From positions 1-54,419 of the forward strand of contig JAIVFH010000186.1 in assembly GCA_025765595.1 (NCBI GenBank): 54,419 nt of DNA, in the 5' to 3' direction. Shown piece by piece: positions 34,098 through 46,928 of the stretch. Positions within the stretch are counted from its first letter, which is position 1, and every line of letters begins with the position of its first letter. The stretch comes from Obelidium mucronatum. Lineage: Eukaryota; Chytridiomycota; Chytridiomycetes; Chytridiales; Chytriomycetaceae. Both the position numbers and the translations under genes were made by a program. The notes beneath the pieces were generated by a model. The model did not search any database. It was not told the DNA's origin and was given only the letters and a program-made list of their open reading frames with translations.

Positions 34098-36125
34098 TCA
34101 GAATTTCTGCATCATTTCTGCAGAACTTCCTTCGGAATCGGGCAGAACCTATTCAAGCCCGAGACAAGCCTGCCTAATTCCAGATCTGGCATAAAATACG
34201 CCTTTACGTGAATTCGAACCGGCAGCCGAATCATTCCTCTGCAGACGTGTTTATGCCTATGCTATGGATCGATGTTATTCACAGAAAAAGGATACAATAT
34301 ATTCCCTAAACTCAAATATCAACGATAGATTGTTTTACTTGGAGTCAAAGACATAAATAATGTGATGGATACTATTTATTGTTATTGGCCAATGCAATTT
34401 GAATAATATTCCACATTTCCGGCCACATTCTCCAAAACCATTCATTTTGTTTTTTTCAAACTTGAAGAAACAAAAGATCCCAAAAACGATGTCATCCCTC
34501 TTTTGACGGAGCTGGTCCTTCCCTTGGGCATGAGAACAAGTAAGTCCTTGGTGGCTTTGCCAATTGCTGGGGAACTTACCTTGTTTTTCTTGGTTGTCAG
34601 CTCCTCTTTTCTTGACCTACTCAATGGCTCGGGTCATGCGTTTCAACTACAAATCTACAGCAACAGCAGTTGCTGCAGCAACAACTGCAACAGCAACAAT
34701 CGCGCCAACTGCTGCAGCATCGGCAGCAGCAGCAGGAGCAGCAGTACCCATCAGAGCGTCTACCGTTCCAACCGTTGCAACCATTCCAACAACCGTTTCA
34801 AGCATCACCGTCGCAACCTCAGCACCAACAGATCGCAGCAAACAGAACGGCCATCATTGCAACCGTTGCAACCACAGTCGCAACCTCACCCGCAGACGCA
34901 GCAGCCGCAGCAGCCTCAACAGCTGCAACAGCCGCAACAGTCCGCAAGAGGTCCTGGTGGACAAAGCACGTTAGTTTTTTTTCGTTTTTATTGGTTTTCT
35001 TCCCCCTGATTGCTGCTTGTAGTGGTGTTCTCTTAACCAGAGTTTTGCAAGAAATTGGTGTGATGCAAGATACACTTCGCCAGACTCCTGCGCGGCAGCT
35101 CTGACTCCACAACCATTGCCAGCACTGGAAGATGGATGGCTTAATCAAGGCGTTATTTTCTCAACCCATTTGATGGGTACATCGCCTGTTTTCGATACTT
35201 TCAGCCTGAGTACTGTGATTGTAGGTAGTTTTTTTTGTTTGGTTTCGATTTGGTTTATTGATCTTTGTATTTGCTTTGTTTGCACAGGAGAATATGTCAC
35301 CTGAATGGAAGCCACGATTCAAGAGGATTGCTTTGGGAACGGATCTCCACACCACTGTGTTCAAAGTTTGTAGCAAGTCTTACAGTGACTCTAAGGATAA
35401 TATTGCGAAGAAGGTTCGTACTTCATATTTAAGTTTGTTGTTTTTCATGGTTCTAACGTTATAATACAGCTCTTTGGGAAGTATGGGAAGGGAGCAAGGA
35501 TGACAGCCAAACAGAATCTACCATTGAAACGATTTGCGGAGCATCTTTTCAGCAACTCCAGCCTTGCCGAACTGAACCGCTCTGCATTACTGGTGAGTGC
35601 ATCTTCGCTTTATTTGGTGCTTTCATCTTCTAAGTGCATTGTACACAGAAAAATTCGGCATCTGGAACAGTTCTGAGAAGACCGTTTTGGTTTCTGGACG
35701 GAAGCGCACGCTGAGATCAGTAGAGTCAATGGATTGGAACCTGATGCCAAAGCAGAGTACTTCACGCAACTTGTAGCTGAAGATTCGTTGAGGTTCTGTT
35801 GAAGCTGATTGTCTCTCTTCCTTTTCTTCCCCATTTCTTGTGCTGTTCATTCCCCTTAAAATAAATGTATTTTTACAAATGAATTTCACATTACAACTGC
35901 TCAAGCCAAACAGGAGATTATTACCACATGTCCATCTCCTTCATTCTGTCAAATTTCGCTCGAATTACGACCGAACTCCGACAGATTTTCAGATAATTTC
36001 CAACAGAAAGTTCGGTCGTAATTCGGTGGAGTCAATCCAAATAAAATTCCGTCCGAACTATTATCGAACTTTCACGGAATTTTTGCGGAATTTCTGCGGC
36101 AGTTCTGCTGTAGTTCCGTGGAAGG
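33935..36125. repeat. Two ATTCCG/TTCGG-rich interspersed motif blocks in the transposon
   Basis: Blocks at about 33935-34150 and 35940-36125 are full of short related motifs (ATTCCG, AATTCGG, GAACTTC, TTCTGC and their complements), on both strands. They flank the passenger gene on each side. They may be subterminal binding sites of a nested or ancestral inner element. Confidence 0.4.
34530..35760 (+). other. Transposon passenger: spliced-looking Gln-rich gene of unknown function
   Basis: Open stretches separated by plausible introns: a CAG/CAA-rich segment (34650-34975) that reads as poly-Q, poly-A/T or Ser/Asn depending on frame, then frames around 35040-35220, 35289-35414 and 35470-35592 that join through GT..AG introns. 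The last three give a basic, globular-looking sequence (PEWKPRFKRIALGTDLH, then KKLFGKYGKGARMTAKQ, then FAEHLFSNSSLAEL). I recognise no DDE, Myb/SANT or helicase motif. It could be a transposon-encoded DNA-binding protein or a captured host gene. The start and the frame of the Q-rich part are unresolved. Confidence 0.35.
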
Positions 36126-37001
36126 CTGCTTGGGGTGTAGGTATTCTTGTTGGTCAATTCTTCACAACATTTTTTTTTGTTGAAGAGTCGAAAAGGACAA
36201 CTTACAACCAAAGGCACGTGACAAGTCCTGTGATCAGAAGATGCCCGATTGGTCAACTTGTTCCGGTTGCAATTGCGTCATGCAATTTTTCTCTACTTCA
36301 TTTTTTTTCAATGAATCGACTCACCTCGCTGAACAAGATCCTGTCGTCTCACTATCCTGGCTATTGGAGAACGTCTCGCCATCTTAGTTATTGGAAAACT
36401 TGAGAATGGCCATTGAAGAGTAAGTCCCGTTTTTTTTAATTGCCCTCCTCGATGTAACTTTAAGTTGCAGTAGTTCTACAAATTGAAGGCACAAACAAGC
36501 CGTGTTTCCTGGCATCATGCGTATCACATTGCGAACAACCCAAACCATGACGTTCCAGGTGTTTGAGGCAATGGGAGCCTGCACACACGAAACTCTGGGA
36601 TTTTTTTCCCTCTGCGTCTTGTGTCTTGTTTAAAATTGTGCGAAGCGACGGAATGGGCTTTGATTACCAGCCTGAGACTATCGAAGGTGAAGAAGGTAGT
36701 CAAGAAGAAGTGGTGGGTGGTGTGAGGGTGTGGATAGAGTTGTCAAGGTTATAGGCACTTTATTGCAGAGGCAATATGGTAGGACTATCAGCGTTGTGGG
36801 AAACAGATGATATTTTTGGAATTTTTATAGAAGATATAGAATATATGAATTTGTGAACGAAAATTTTACTTTTGCTTCGTTTCTTTTGGAAATACTGCTG
36901 AATAACTGTAAATTCACAATTTACAAATATTGGGAGCACGATATTTCAAAATATTCAATCTGGCCCAATATTTGGGATTTGGAAATAAACTCAAATTTTC
37001 T

Positions 37002-37022
37002 TTTTCCCTGCCAAACGGGGCC
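37002..37022 (-). repeat. Right terminal inverted repeat
   Basis: Inverted copy of the left terminus, followed directly by the TAA target duplication at 37023-37025. Confidence 0.85.
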
Positions 37023-37056
37023 TAAAATATTTTAAATTTCCAGCTGGAACCAATTT

Positions 37057-40000
37057 ATGGCACAAGCCCAGTTCTTTACATGGGTTTTCCTGCTCTTGAC
37101 TGCCTTCGCCACTGGTGATCCACTGGCAGATTGCCCATCGCTTATCGCGAAAGGGTCGATAGAGCGGATCGATCGATCGGACCTCTCATGTTTGGAGACC
37201 AAAAATTCTGCCAAGAGTCTGTCTCCATGCGAGTATATCCAGACGGGGGACTACTACGCAATAATGCAGCGTTTGTACAAATTGAAATTCAAAAATGAAG
37301 TCGGTTTTGTTGATTGTTTGATCGTAGCTGACGCCAACTTGGTGATATACAAGGGTCTGCCTGGAGATGCCAGTTCACCTACTTGGACCACGAATCTCGA
37401 CGGAAACCCAATCAATATTCAGGATTATTCTCTTACTATCGATGTGGGTGGCCTCATTTCAGTGCGGTTCCAAGATGAGATAAAGGCAGCTGCTTTGATT
37501 GCCTCCAACGCATTAACCTATCTGTGCCTCCACCCATCTGGAACTATAAGAGCTTATGACTCAAGTCTTTTATTGGCTTGGGTTAATCCTTCAACGCCTG
37601 GTTTTGGCCAATGTCTTGTTCCTGGAGAGTCCCTCCATCTTGGTCAGTATCTACAAGCAGGATCTTATTCTGCCCGGATGGAAGGTATTTGATTTTATTA
37701 TAACTGTTTTGTATTTTGTATTCTGACTCCTATTCTTAGTGGATGCCAATCTGGTCGTCCATGATGGAACGACAAAAGTTTGGACAACAGGACTCGATGG
37801 AAACATATTCGGAAACTATAGTTTCGCGATGCATCCCACAAAACGAGCAGCTTCTGTCCTGGATTCACTTGAATTTCCTGTCAGGGCCATTATGTTTGAC
37901 CAAGATGTTGACGTTGTTTGTTTGAGGGAGGATGGAAATCTGTACGTGAGATATTCAAGTGAATTTACATGGAATCCGTTTCCGTCTCTTCAATTTTCGG
38001 ATGCTGGTTGTGGTGCTAGAGGTGACAGCGGGTCCAGGGCTGGTCATGCTGAGACATGTCTTGCAGTCGGCCAGACGCTGTCGGCATGCCAGTTCATGAT
38101 CACAAAAGATGCAATCGCCTTTTGGGATCATGGTCGGTTTTATTTCGGAGTTTGGAAGGACTTTCGTTATTTCGGGCAATATTCTGCCGAATATTTTGGA
38201 GATTCTCCTTTGCTTGTTGCCAATAGAAATTCCACTGTCTCTGTATTTTCAAGAGATGGAGTTTCGCTGGCGGAATTAGGAGCAGCAAATGAGTTTGATG
38301 CTACGCATTTATGCCTACAACACAGAGGCCATTTGATCTTCCACAGTGGATTGCAGCTTCTTGGTTGCCTCAAGGAACACGAACCAAAGTTCTCGAGTTT
38401 GACTTTTGGTTCAGAAAAGGGTGTATGCTTGCTTCCTGGCGCCATTTTGGATCAATGCCAGTCGCTTAGGATCAATGGTCACTTACTTACAATGAAAGGT
38501 TTCTGTTTGGAGCATTTATGTCGATATAATATTCTTACCTGAATCTAGACGGAAATCTTTATTTCTATGCCTCCAATACGTTAAAGTGGACAACCGATCG
38601 ACCCTTTGAGAGATTTTCAGGAAACTATATGACTGTCACGGCGGCCGACGGCTATTCTTCCTTGGAAATAATGAGCGAAGAAGGAGCATTGTTATCGGAT
38701 TTTTCTGCCTACGGGAGTTTGCCAACATTATGTCTGATGACATCTGGGGAGCTTGTTTTACGGGCAGAAGGCATAGCCATTTGGTCCCCACCTCCTGTTG
38801 TCGGTTTCTCCGTACGAAGGTGCTTGCCAGTTGGTGACACAAGACGATTCTTTGGAACCAGCGCCTTAAGCTGCATAGATCACCTTTCATATGTCCGTCA
38901 ATGCAGATACATAAGAAATGGAAACTTTTACTTGGAACTGAATTGTATGTATCTCTTGTTGTTTTTGCAGAGAACTGATGGTTGGTAATATAGATAATGG
39001 AGTTCTGATGATTTCAACCAAATCGGACTTTGGTGAACTCTCTACAATTTGGCGGTCGAGTGATGATGAACATGCGTTCGGAGTTTATCGGTTCAACATT
39101 TCAACGATGGGAATCTATGCTTCAAACGGATCACGAGTAGATGGCTGGGATCTGCCAAAGGGCTCACCGCCTGCTACTCACTTTTGTCTTCATTTCGACG
39201 GAAATTTGGCCCTCTATTCTAACAATGATGTAATTTGGTCAAGACCCCGTAATCCTGGTTTTGGGAATAATGAATGCGCTTCGAGAAGGAGTGTTGGTAA
39301 ATTACGAATCCATAACGGCACTTACGTCAGTTGTCTGTTACGTGGAGACTCTATGAAGCCGTGTGACTACGTGGCGACTGGGGATACAGTCTTACTGTTC
39401 AGAGGTATCATTTCCAATCACTTTTATCAGTCGCATTTTTGGTGTACATCTGCCATCTGACATAAATAATGCAGCTGATGCGAATCTAATACTGTCTGAC
39501 ACTTCTTCAAGGCAACAACTCTGGACAACTGGGTTAGTTGGAAACATTTGGGGTGAACGCTATGAATTTTCCTATCAATCCGATGGAAATATGGTTATCT
39601 ATGATGCAAATCTGTTTCCTCTCCTGGCCTGGAGTAATTCGTCCAGTCCTCATTCAACTGATTTGTGCGTGACGTCAAATGGCCTCGTTCTCTATGATGG
39701 AATGGACACTGTCTGGGAAGCTCCGTCGATTGAAGGCTTCAGCCAATGTCGTCCTGTTGGGCATCATGCCAAAATCAATGGCAATGAGCATACATGCTTA
39801 AGACCTGGCGAACAGCTCCTTTCATGCCAGTATCTTCGAGCTGGCTCGATTTATTTGTTGATGCAAAGTAGGAACTCTTCTTTATTTTGTTTACTGTTAA
39901 TTGATTCCATTGAACTATAGCTGATGGAATTCTGTCACTCTTCTCTGACTATCCCTTCAAAACCACGTTAAGAGACAGTACTGACTTTCCGTATGCGACT

Positions 40001-43000
40001 CGACAAAAGAGTAAATTACGCTGGGCGAGCTCTGAAACATCTTTTGGTCCTGCGTGTGGTCCATGGAATGCATCATGCGGGGGAAACTTCAAGTTTGAAC
40101 TCTCATCCAATGGCACAATGTCCATTCATTCAGCGCTCCAAGCCGCAGTGGCGCAATATTCAGTAAATTCAACTTCTGAGGATTTGCAACTCTGTTTACA
40201 AAGTGATGGTGACTTTGTTTTATACGATGAACATGTAGGCGTTTGGGCGTATCCGTCGAAATCTGGCTTTCAAGATGGCGAAAAGTGTGGCCCTCGAGGA
40301 GGTTCGCCATCATCACTTAATGATCCGTACCAGGCCTGTTTTGTGGCAGGAGATATTATTTCCGATTGCAGCTATATGCGTGTTGGGAGCTATTACTTGA
40401 CAATGCATCGATTTTTGCCTGGTAATCTGGCGATTTATAACGGTACACGGGGAAGCTCTGTCCAAGTTTGGGAGTCCTCATATCCAGTGTATTCAAATCA
40501 AGAAAACTGGATCCGTATAAGTTCTGGTCTTTCGGAACCGTACCTGTTTTTTACAGAAGGATACTGCTTGCGACTCGAAGACGACTATTTTCAAATGGTT
40601 AACTCCGGAAATAAGAAAGATCGCTTCGATCTGAGCAGTATTCGTGGCTTCATTCGTGTTCGCCCAAATACGGCTTGGAGCAACTGGGGTCCCAATATGA
40701 CGACCATCGGAAGCCAATATGCCTCTTCATGGGAATATTTTTATGCAAACGAACAGTATGTTCTGATTTCGAAAGGTATCAGCACGAATTTGGATATGAT
40801 TAGATATGCTCAACACTAAATTTGAGTGTAGATTGCGACCTCCAATTTTACAGCAACACCTCATTGTTGTGGTTTTCGAATACCACGCTGCTCTCTGAAT
40901 ATGGGTGTGCTATCTATCTTCAAGGTGACGGTGTAGTAACAGTTGGTGTGAGATCTGGAAGGAAAGCAAGTTCAAATAATGTAGTTGTTGCTAGCGATCC
41001 AGTTGGCCCGTTTTTTAATGGGGCAGTCTTGTGTGTAGAAGTAGGAAGGGTGGTTCTGCGGGATGCCAATGACAATATTGTATGGAATAGCTTGGATGCG
41101 AGACGGGTTAATGACACAACTACTGTCGGATTTCAGCAAAATGGAAGCATTTGCGGACCGTTGGGACATTACAAAACTTTCAAAAACGGGCTGATATTGG
41201 CAAATTGTATATTGCCCGGTCAGCTCCTCCAAGTTTGTCAATATTTGAGAATTGGGTCATACTATTTGAATATGACGGGTAAGTTCTGTTTACAGTATAA
41301 TCATCATTAAACTGGACTCATTTCAAGAATACTCGAACCTTGAACTGAATTATGGGCGGCCGGTGACAGCAGATTCCACATTAGTGTGGAAATCCGCCGA
41401 CAGAACTAGGTCTAAAAATATGTACGGGGCGTACAAACTATTCTCCAACGGAAGCTTCTATTTTTGGGACACTAACCGGTCAAACCGGGATACAAGTTCA
41501 GTAGACTTGATGACTGGAATCGATTCAGACGAGTTTTGTTTACTAAGTACGGGAACGTTTGGTTTATTTTCAAATGACTCCATTGTTTGGTCTCGGCCGA
41601 ACAGGAATGGCTTCAACGGATTCAACGATGATGTTTGCTGGAACCAACCAGATTCTGAGACCAAGGCGATATTATCTGTTGGACATTACCGATTACGCGA
41701 AAGAATGCAAATCTCATGCATGAAACGCGGCGAAACGATGCAGCCATGTCAGCGAATGACTGCAGGAAACTATTCCCTTGGCTTCCAGATGCTGTTTGAC
41801 ATGTCCTCCCCCAAACTCATCCAAACTCAAGGAAATTTGGTTTTGGTCACCGGAATCGATTTGTTTGAGAACGTAATTTGGTCGGTCAATGCCAGATTTA
41901 CAGCGCGCAGGCAAATCCAATTGTCGTTTGATGAGAGTGGTGATATTGTTGTGTATGACGGAAAATCTGTTGTATCCAATTTGGGAACAACGATTGGAAA
42001 AGACTCCTCGGATTTTTGCGTCCAATCAGATGGCCGCCTTGTCTTGTATAACATTGTTGGGGATGTGTGGGATGAAGTTTGGTCGAATCCGAAAGAAAAT
42101 GGGTTCAATGGGTTTGGAGGCGATCGATGTGGCTTTGTGGGGCATAAAGAAAGCATTAATGATCAGAACGCCGTCTGTATGCATCCCGGAGATAGTTTCC
42201 GATCCTGTCAGTTTATGAATGTTGGGGACTATTTTTTTACTATCAATGGTAATTTTTTTTATCTGCCTTCTTAATTCCAGATTCTGATCATCTTTATTGA
42301 TATAAGCAAACTCCACGGCTTTGGTTTATAAAGGAACACGGGCCATGATCAAGAAAATTATTTGGAGCAGTATTATCGAATATTCTCCATCCATTGAGGC
42401 CAAGTTTGTGTTTGGCATGGACCATTATGTCAACATCACAAACGGCCAATTGTGGAATCCTAACATTACTTTGATCGACGCGGCGATTTCAAAGCAAGCT
42501 GATCAACTGTGCCTCCTTCCTGACGGAAGCCTTTCGCTTTTCGATTCCAAAAATACTGCACTTTGGACTGCTGGCATTCCATCGCGTGCGTTCAAGAGTC
42601 AGCAATTGTTGGTTCAAGGTAGAGAATGCGGTAACGTGGGTCATTGGAGGCCTGCCATCAATGGAATGTTGAGGAAGTGTATGCTTCCTGGAGAAAATCT
42701 GCGGATCTGCCAGTGGATGAATATAGATGATTTGTGGTTCACATGGGCAGGTCCGTGGTATTCTTTTTTGTTGCTTTATATTCTTAGTTGGAACTGATGT
42801 TTTATGTCCACAGCTCGCATCAATTCGTTTGATAATGTGGAATTGATGCTGTATCGAGGAGGAATGTATTTCAAATCTGAAGTTTTGTGGTCTGCGGGTA
42901 CCAATGTTCCCAATTCTCTATTTTCGATGCTGTATTTCGAGTACCAAACCAATGGGAACCTGGTATTGACGACGAATGGAACTGATGTGGTCGGAGTCAC

Positions 43001-43148
43001 GAATTTATTGACGAATCAAGAAAAGTCGTCCCATCTATGTTTGCAGTCTGATGCAAAGATTGTTTTGTATGATCCTTTGGAGAACGTGGTTTGGCACAAC
43101 CCAGGGAACGTGACTGGGTTTAGTGGAAGCGGGAATCCTTGCGAGTAA
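37057..43148 (+). CDS. Secreted tandem bulb-type (mannose-binding) lectin protein
   Basis: Ten exons: 37057-37684, 37740-38498, 38549-38944, 38994-39404, 39475-39867, 39921-40775, 40832-41278, 41328-42248, 42307-42750 and 42814-43148, giving 1862 residues. A signal peptide (about 1-20, FFTWVFLLLTAFATG) is followed by roughly a dozen B-lectin-like modules with DANLV[I/V]Y, WTTGLDGN and QSDGNMVIYD motifs, related to the QxDxNxVxY sugar site. Each block ends with a Cys-rich linker of the type CLxPGExLxxCQYLRxGxYYLxM, right at the next intron. All nine introns are phase 1 and every internal exon is a multiple of three. No membrane anchor is seen at the C-terminus. Likely a secreted or wall-attached adhesin that binds mannose-type glycans. 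Its ATG lies 34 bp after the transposon's end. Confidence 0.8.
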
Positions 43149-43249
43149 TAAATTAGTTACTCTGCTTTCTGTATGTTCTTTTATTACAGATTCGCCAAAG
43201 AGGCAAACATCGCACATAGCGAAAAAAGATTTGAGTAATTTTTGATGGA

Positions 43250-45290
43250 ATGGATGTGCCAGCGGATTTCCCGTACAGGAGCGTTGCTCTGCTTCTCTTG
43301 GTAAACTTCACCATATAATCGTTGTTACAGTAGCTAAATTGTTCTTTGGTCTGGTATTGACAGACAGTCATGCCTGAGGTATTTGAATATTTGTGAATTC
43401 ATTATGAGATTGACGTCTCAACGCCTAGGTTCTTATCCATTCCATGCTTGGCCCCACTTATCCGTATATGGTCAAGTTTTTGCTTCCTGGAGAAGATCGA
43501 ATTGGATACTTTGCAGGTCTGCTTCAGGTACTGATTTGTTAGTTTGAGGCTTTGAGCGCGAAAGGTAATAACACTACTTCTCCCGACAGAGTGCTTACTT
43601 TCTACCCACAATTGTGTGTGCTCCTGTTATGGGCTTCTTGAGCGACAAGTATGGTCGGAAGGTATGCTACAGTTCTGATCCCACACACCTTTTAAAAAAA
43701 CACACCACCCACAGCCAGTGTTATTATGTGGATTAATGGGATATGGATTCGGAACAATGCTCTTGGGACTTTCTACCTCATTCCATATGTCTCTCTTTAG
43801 CTTGTTTTTTACTGGCTGCTTTGCAGGGAACACAATTGTGGCGAAAGGAATGATTGGGGAGCTTACAAAGGATGACAAGTCGAGAGCGTTAGGATATTCT
43901 TGGTATGGGATTGTGTATGGAGTCTGCGGAGTAATCGGTGCTATTATGGGTGGCGTGCTGGCAAATCCGATGTTGTATGAAGGTGTGCCAGTTCTCGAGA
44001 CGCGGCCCTATCTATTAGCTTGCAGTATTGGAGTTTTTACTGCAGCTGTTGCGGGATCTATCGTCCATTTGATGCTTCAGAAACCGTCGTTGACGCATCC
44101 GAATGATCCAATAGAGCTGGAAAATAGCACCAAAGGATACAATCAAATCATGTTTGATGCAACAGAAGAACCAATTGACTTGTCGAGTAATCAGCGGGAA
44201 AAAGTGGATGTGAAGGGTTTCAGGAGGCGAACATCCGGTCCTGAGTTGGATATCACCGATTGTGTTGAAATGGAGACCATGGAAACACTTGCGGAATCTT
44301 CGAGAAAATTCAATGCTCTTTCAAAAAAAGACGACTCGGACGCTGAATCGGATGACGAAGAAGAGGACTTGTCGCATAACGGAGGCGAATTTTACCACAA
44401 TCACATCAAACCATATCTCAACATCATGACGCGGAGAACTATTGTTCCTCTTGCGTTATATTCACTTTTTGCCTTGTCGAACGCCATCTTTTTGACGGCG
44501 CTATCTCTGATTGCTGCGGCTCCTGTTTCTCGCGGAGGTTACAATTTGAGTCAACGCGTCGCCTTTTGGAGTATGAGTGGCTACGCGTCTGTCAAAATTT
44601 TGGTCAAGGCGTTTTACTACAGGACCAACTCGGTTTTGGGGACGCGGTGGACGTATCGGCTAGGGGTTGGGATCATGATTCCGGCGGTGCTGTTTGTTCC
44701 TGCCCGATTCGGATTGAACTGGAAAACTTATTGGGCAAGTGTATCAGAACTGGCAAAAAATTCAACGATTGTTGTGGCTTCTTCTGCTGCAAGTACAGGA
44801 TTATCAACGACGGCAGCACTGACCACTAGTGAAACTGTCGGCGTTATTGTTAAGAGGTCTCTTTCTTCCATTGGAAACAAGATCCATGATGGGGGATACG
44901 AAGTTCCCGTTGCAGGATTAGTTGTACTTACATCAATGATGGGGTTAGGCGATGGCCTGACATACCTCTCTGTCGTGATGGTAACCGCCCTATAAAAAAT
45001 GAGCAAGATTCAGTTATCTAAGCATCTGTATTCTGGCTCAGCTTATTACAGACTCGGTCCCTGACACGCAATTCGGATTGATTCACGGATTAGGTGGTTG
45101 CTTGGCTTCAATAGTGAGGACAGTCGGTATGTTATCAATTATTCTTCTTTGGGATTTCTCAATTTAAGTCCTTCCAAAAGGTCCAACCTTGGGTGGGATC
45201 TTATGGGAGGCTGGAGGTTCGAATTGGACCGTCTTTGTGTTGACTGCATTTATCATTGCATCAAACCTTGCCATTTCATTCATTATATAA
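43250..45290 (+). CDS. MFS transporter, ZIFL type
   Basis: Seven exons (43250-43300, 43364-43378, 43429-43527, 43590-43661, 43715-44980, 45042-45126, 45181-45290) join in frame to 565 residues. The MFS signature between helices 2 and 3 is present (GFLSDKYGRKP, at the junction of exons 4 and 5). A long acidic cytoplasmic loop (about 215-300, with an Asp/Glu run) separates the two six-helix halves. The last exons encode ITDSVPDTQFGLIHGLGG and a final helix. Plant ZIFL proteins and their fungal relatives of this layout move cations, zinc chelators or drugs across vacuolar or plasma membranes. Substrate here is unknown. The 15-nt second exon is the least certain. Reading on past the donor at 44981 would stop at 44995 and lose the last two helices, so splicing is preferred. 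Confidence 0.75.
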
Positions 45291-45349
45291 AAAAATAAGA
45301 ATAAGAATTAGTATAATCGACGGTAAAGATATTTATTACTAATGATAAA

Positions 45350-46796
45350 TCAAAATGCAATTGAAGCTATGACGGCAACAAAAAATAGTGAAAGTGATAA
45401 CGTATTCGCGTCTCCCCCGTTATTTTTGGTAACACTGACACCAGGAAGACTTCCTTTTGTCGATTCCTGTTCCATTGCCCATAAGACAGTGCTGTTGTCG
45501 TTCAAGCTTTTGAGTCCGGCAACAAAAGCTGCCAATGTAGGAGGATCAACCGTAACCCGATAATCGTTTTCCGTATTATTGTCTTCGATCTTGTACATTT
45601 CAAAGCAAATAATCATTTTCACCAGTGGGTAACGTTTGAGAAAAGCCTGATTAAACAAGAAAGAATTCCAAAAACTCTATAGCATGGTTGTGTTAGCACT
45701 TAGCAGTCGGTTTGAAATGAAAAAATGGTGAACAGGCTCACCATCGCTACTTTGGTTCTGCCAACACCTGCGTCTAATGGCGTGGCTGTTCCAGACACGG
45801 GATCTAAAGTTGCCACATGGAACCCGCTTCCACTCTCTGAGATCATGACTGGTTTACCGTACTTTGCCGCGTATTGCTGATAAAACGAAATTGGCCCTCC
45901 TTCCGGTCCTTGAGCATCGATAATTTGGGAAACGTAATTTGAAGGCGCGATTGTGTTGTGAATCCATGGATAATCATTGACCGACCCTTTCCAGTACAAG
46001 GAAACACCGACCCAGTCCACGTATTCGGGTCCAGGCCAGTATGGATCGTATGGTTCTTTGTTATCTGGACCGTTGTAGTTGGGAGACCAGACCAATGCAA
46101 CTTGGGGCGAAATTTTGTTGAGAATTGTGTAAGCGCGTTTCCAAAATGGTACGAATTCGTTGGGTTTTTGGCCGTACACGAACCAGTCGCCATTCATTTC
46201 AGGAGCTGTATTAGACACTTATTTGTTGAGTTCAAGCAGGTTTTCAATATTGCAAGTTTACCCAAACGGAGGAGAAGATTTCGATTCGTCGTTGACTGAA
46301 AAATAGCATGTATTAGAACATATGAGTTATTACGGGAGGACTCACAGTGATCATGTTGCATTGATTGGCAAGATCTGTCAGCATTGAATCTGTAATGTTT
46401 GATAACCCCGTAGGGTAAATCGTCAAAAGAATAGCCGCATTCGTTCCTTCGTTTAAAATGCTGAGGTTGATTGTTCCGTCTACGTTGTGGTTGGCCAAGT
46501 CAAAATCTGGAGGACCGCTGACAGCTGGACGTGGAGGGAGCATCTGCCACACCTCAAAGGCGCCTTTGTTTGATCGATGAGCATTTATTCTCAAGATGTA
46601 GAATAAACAGTTGCAAACCAGCATTAAAGCCAATCCGTTTGTTGAAGGCAAGATGGGAGTCGCGACCAGAAACATGGGTATTTGAAGTGTCTACCCAGGC
46701 ACCAAAGACAAGTTTGCCGTCAGGAGGCTCGTATTTTGTCAGAGCAAAGGTGCACGATGCAATCGATGCTAGAATCGCAAGCTGAAGGAGAAACAT
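45350..46796 (-). CDS. GH26-like glycoside hydrolase, secreted, probably GPI-anchored
   Basis: Five exons (46619-46796, 46346-46563, 46262-46295, 45742-46205, 45350-45676) join in frame to 406 residues. The N-terminus is a signal peptide (MFLLQLAILASIASCTFA). Catalytic motifs of clan-A GH26 enzymes are visible: PEMNGDW with the acid/base Glu (its exon starts exactly at APEMNG) and KPVMISESGS with the nucleophile Glu. YVDWVGVSLYW lies between. The C-terminus has a small-residue site followed by a hydrophobic tail (LSLFFVAVIASIAF), as in GPI-anchored proteins. GH26 members mostly cleave beta-mannans. Being anchored, it may act on the fungus's own wall or on bound plant material. It converges with the MFS gene, with 59 bp between stops. 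Confidence 0.8.
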
Positions 46797-46928
46797 TTTT
46801 GTTGTTTGAGTGACCTCTTTCCCGCCTTTTTATCATTTTGCCGCTTGAACCAAAAACGATTCAATATGACACATGACAAATCAACAAAAGATAACAGTTA
46901 TCAATTTTAGATCAATGACTTTCAATAG

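Larger units (their letters stand above)
33313..37022. mobile_element. DNA transposon with 16-bp TIRs and TAA duplication (PIF/Harbinger-like ends)
   Basis: The element begins GGCCCCGTTTGGCAGG (33313-33328) and ends with the exact reverse complement (37007-37022). The match goes on for about five more bases with one mismatch. It is flanked on both sides by TAA (33310-33312 and 37023-37025), a target duplication of the 3-bp TWA type used by PIF/Harbinger elements. Subterminal regions (33355-33530 and 36890-36990) are dense in AATATTTG or its complement, as expected for transposase binding sites. The 3710-bp interior shows no DDE transposase that I can recognise, so the copy appears non-autonomous. 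It carries a spliced-looking gene of unknown nature and non-coding motif-rich DNA. Confidence 0.75.

Noticed and set aside
44981..44995. Stop of the MFS transporter at 44995
   Set aside because: It lies in an intron beginning GTAACC at 44981. Two further exons restore the conserved last helices.
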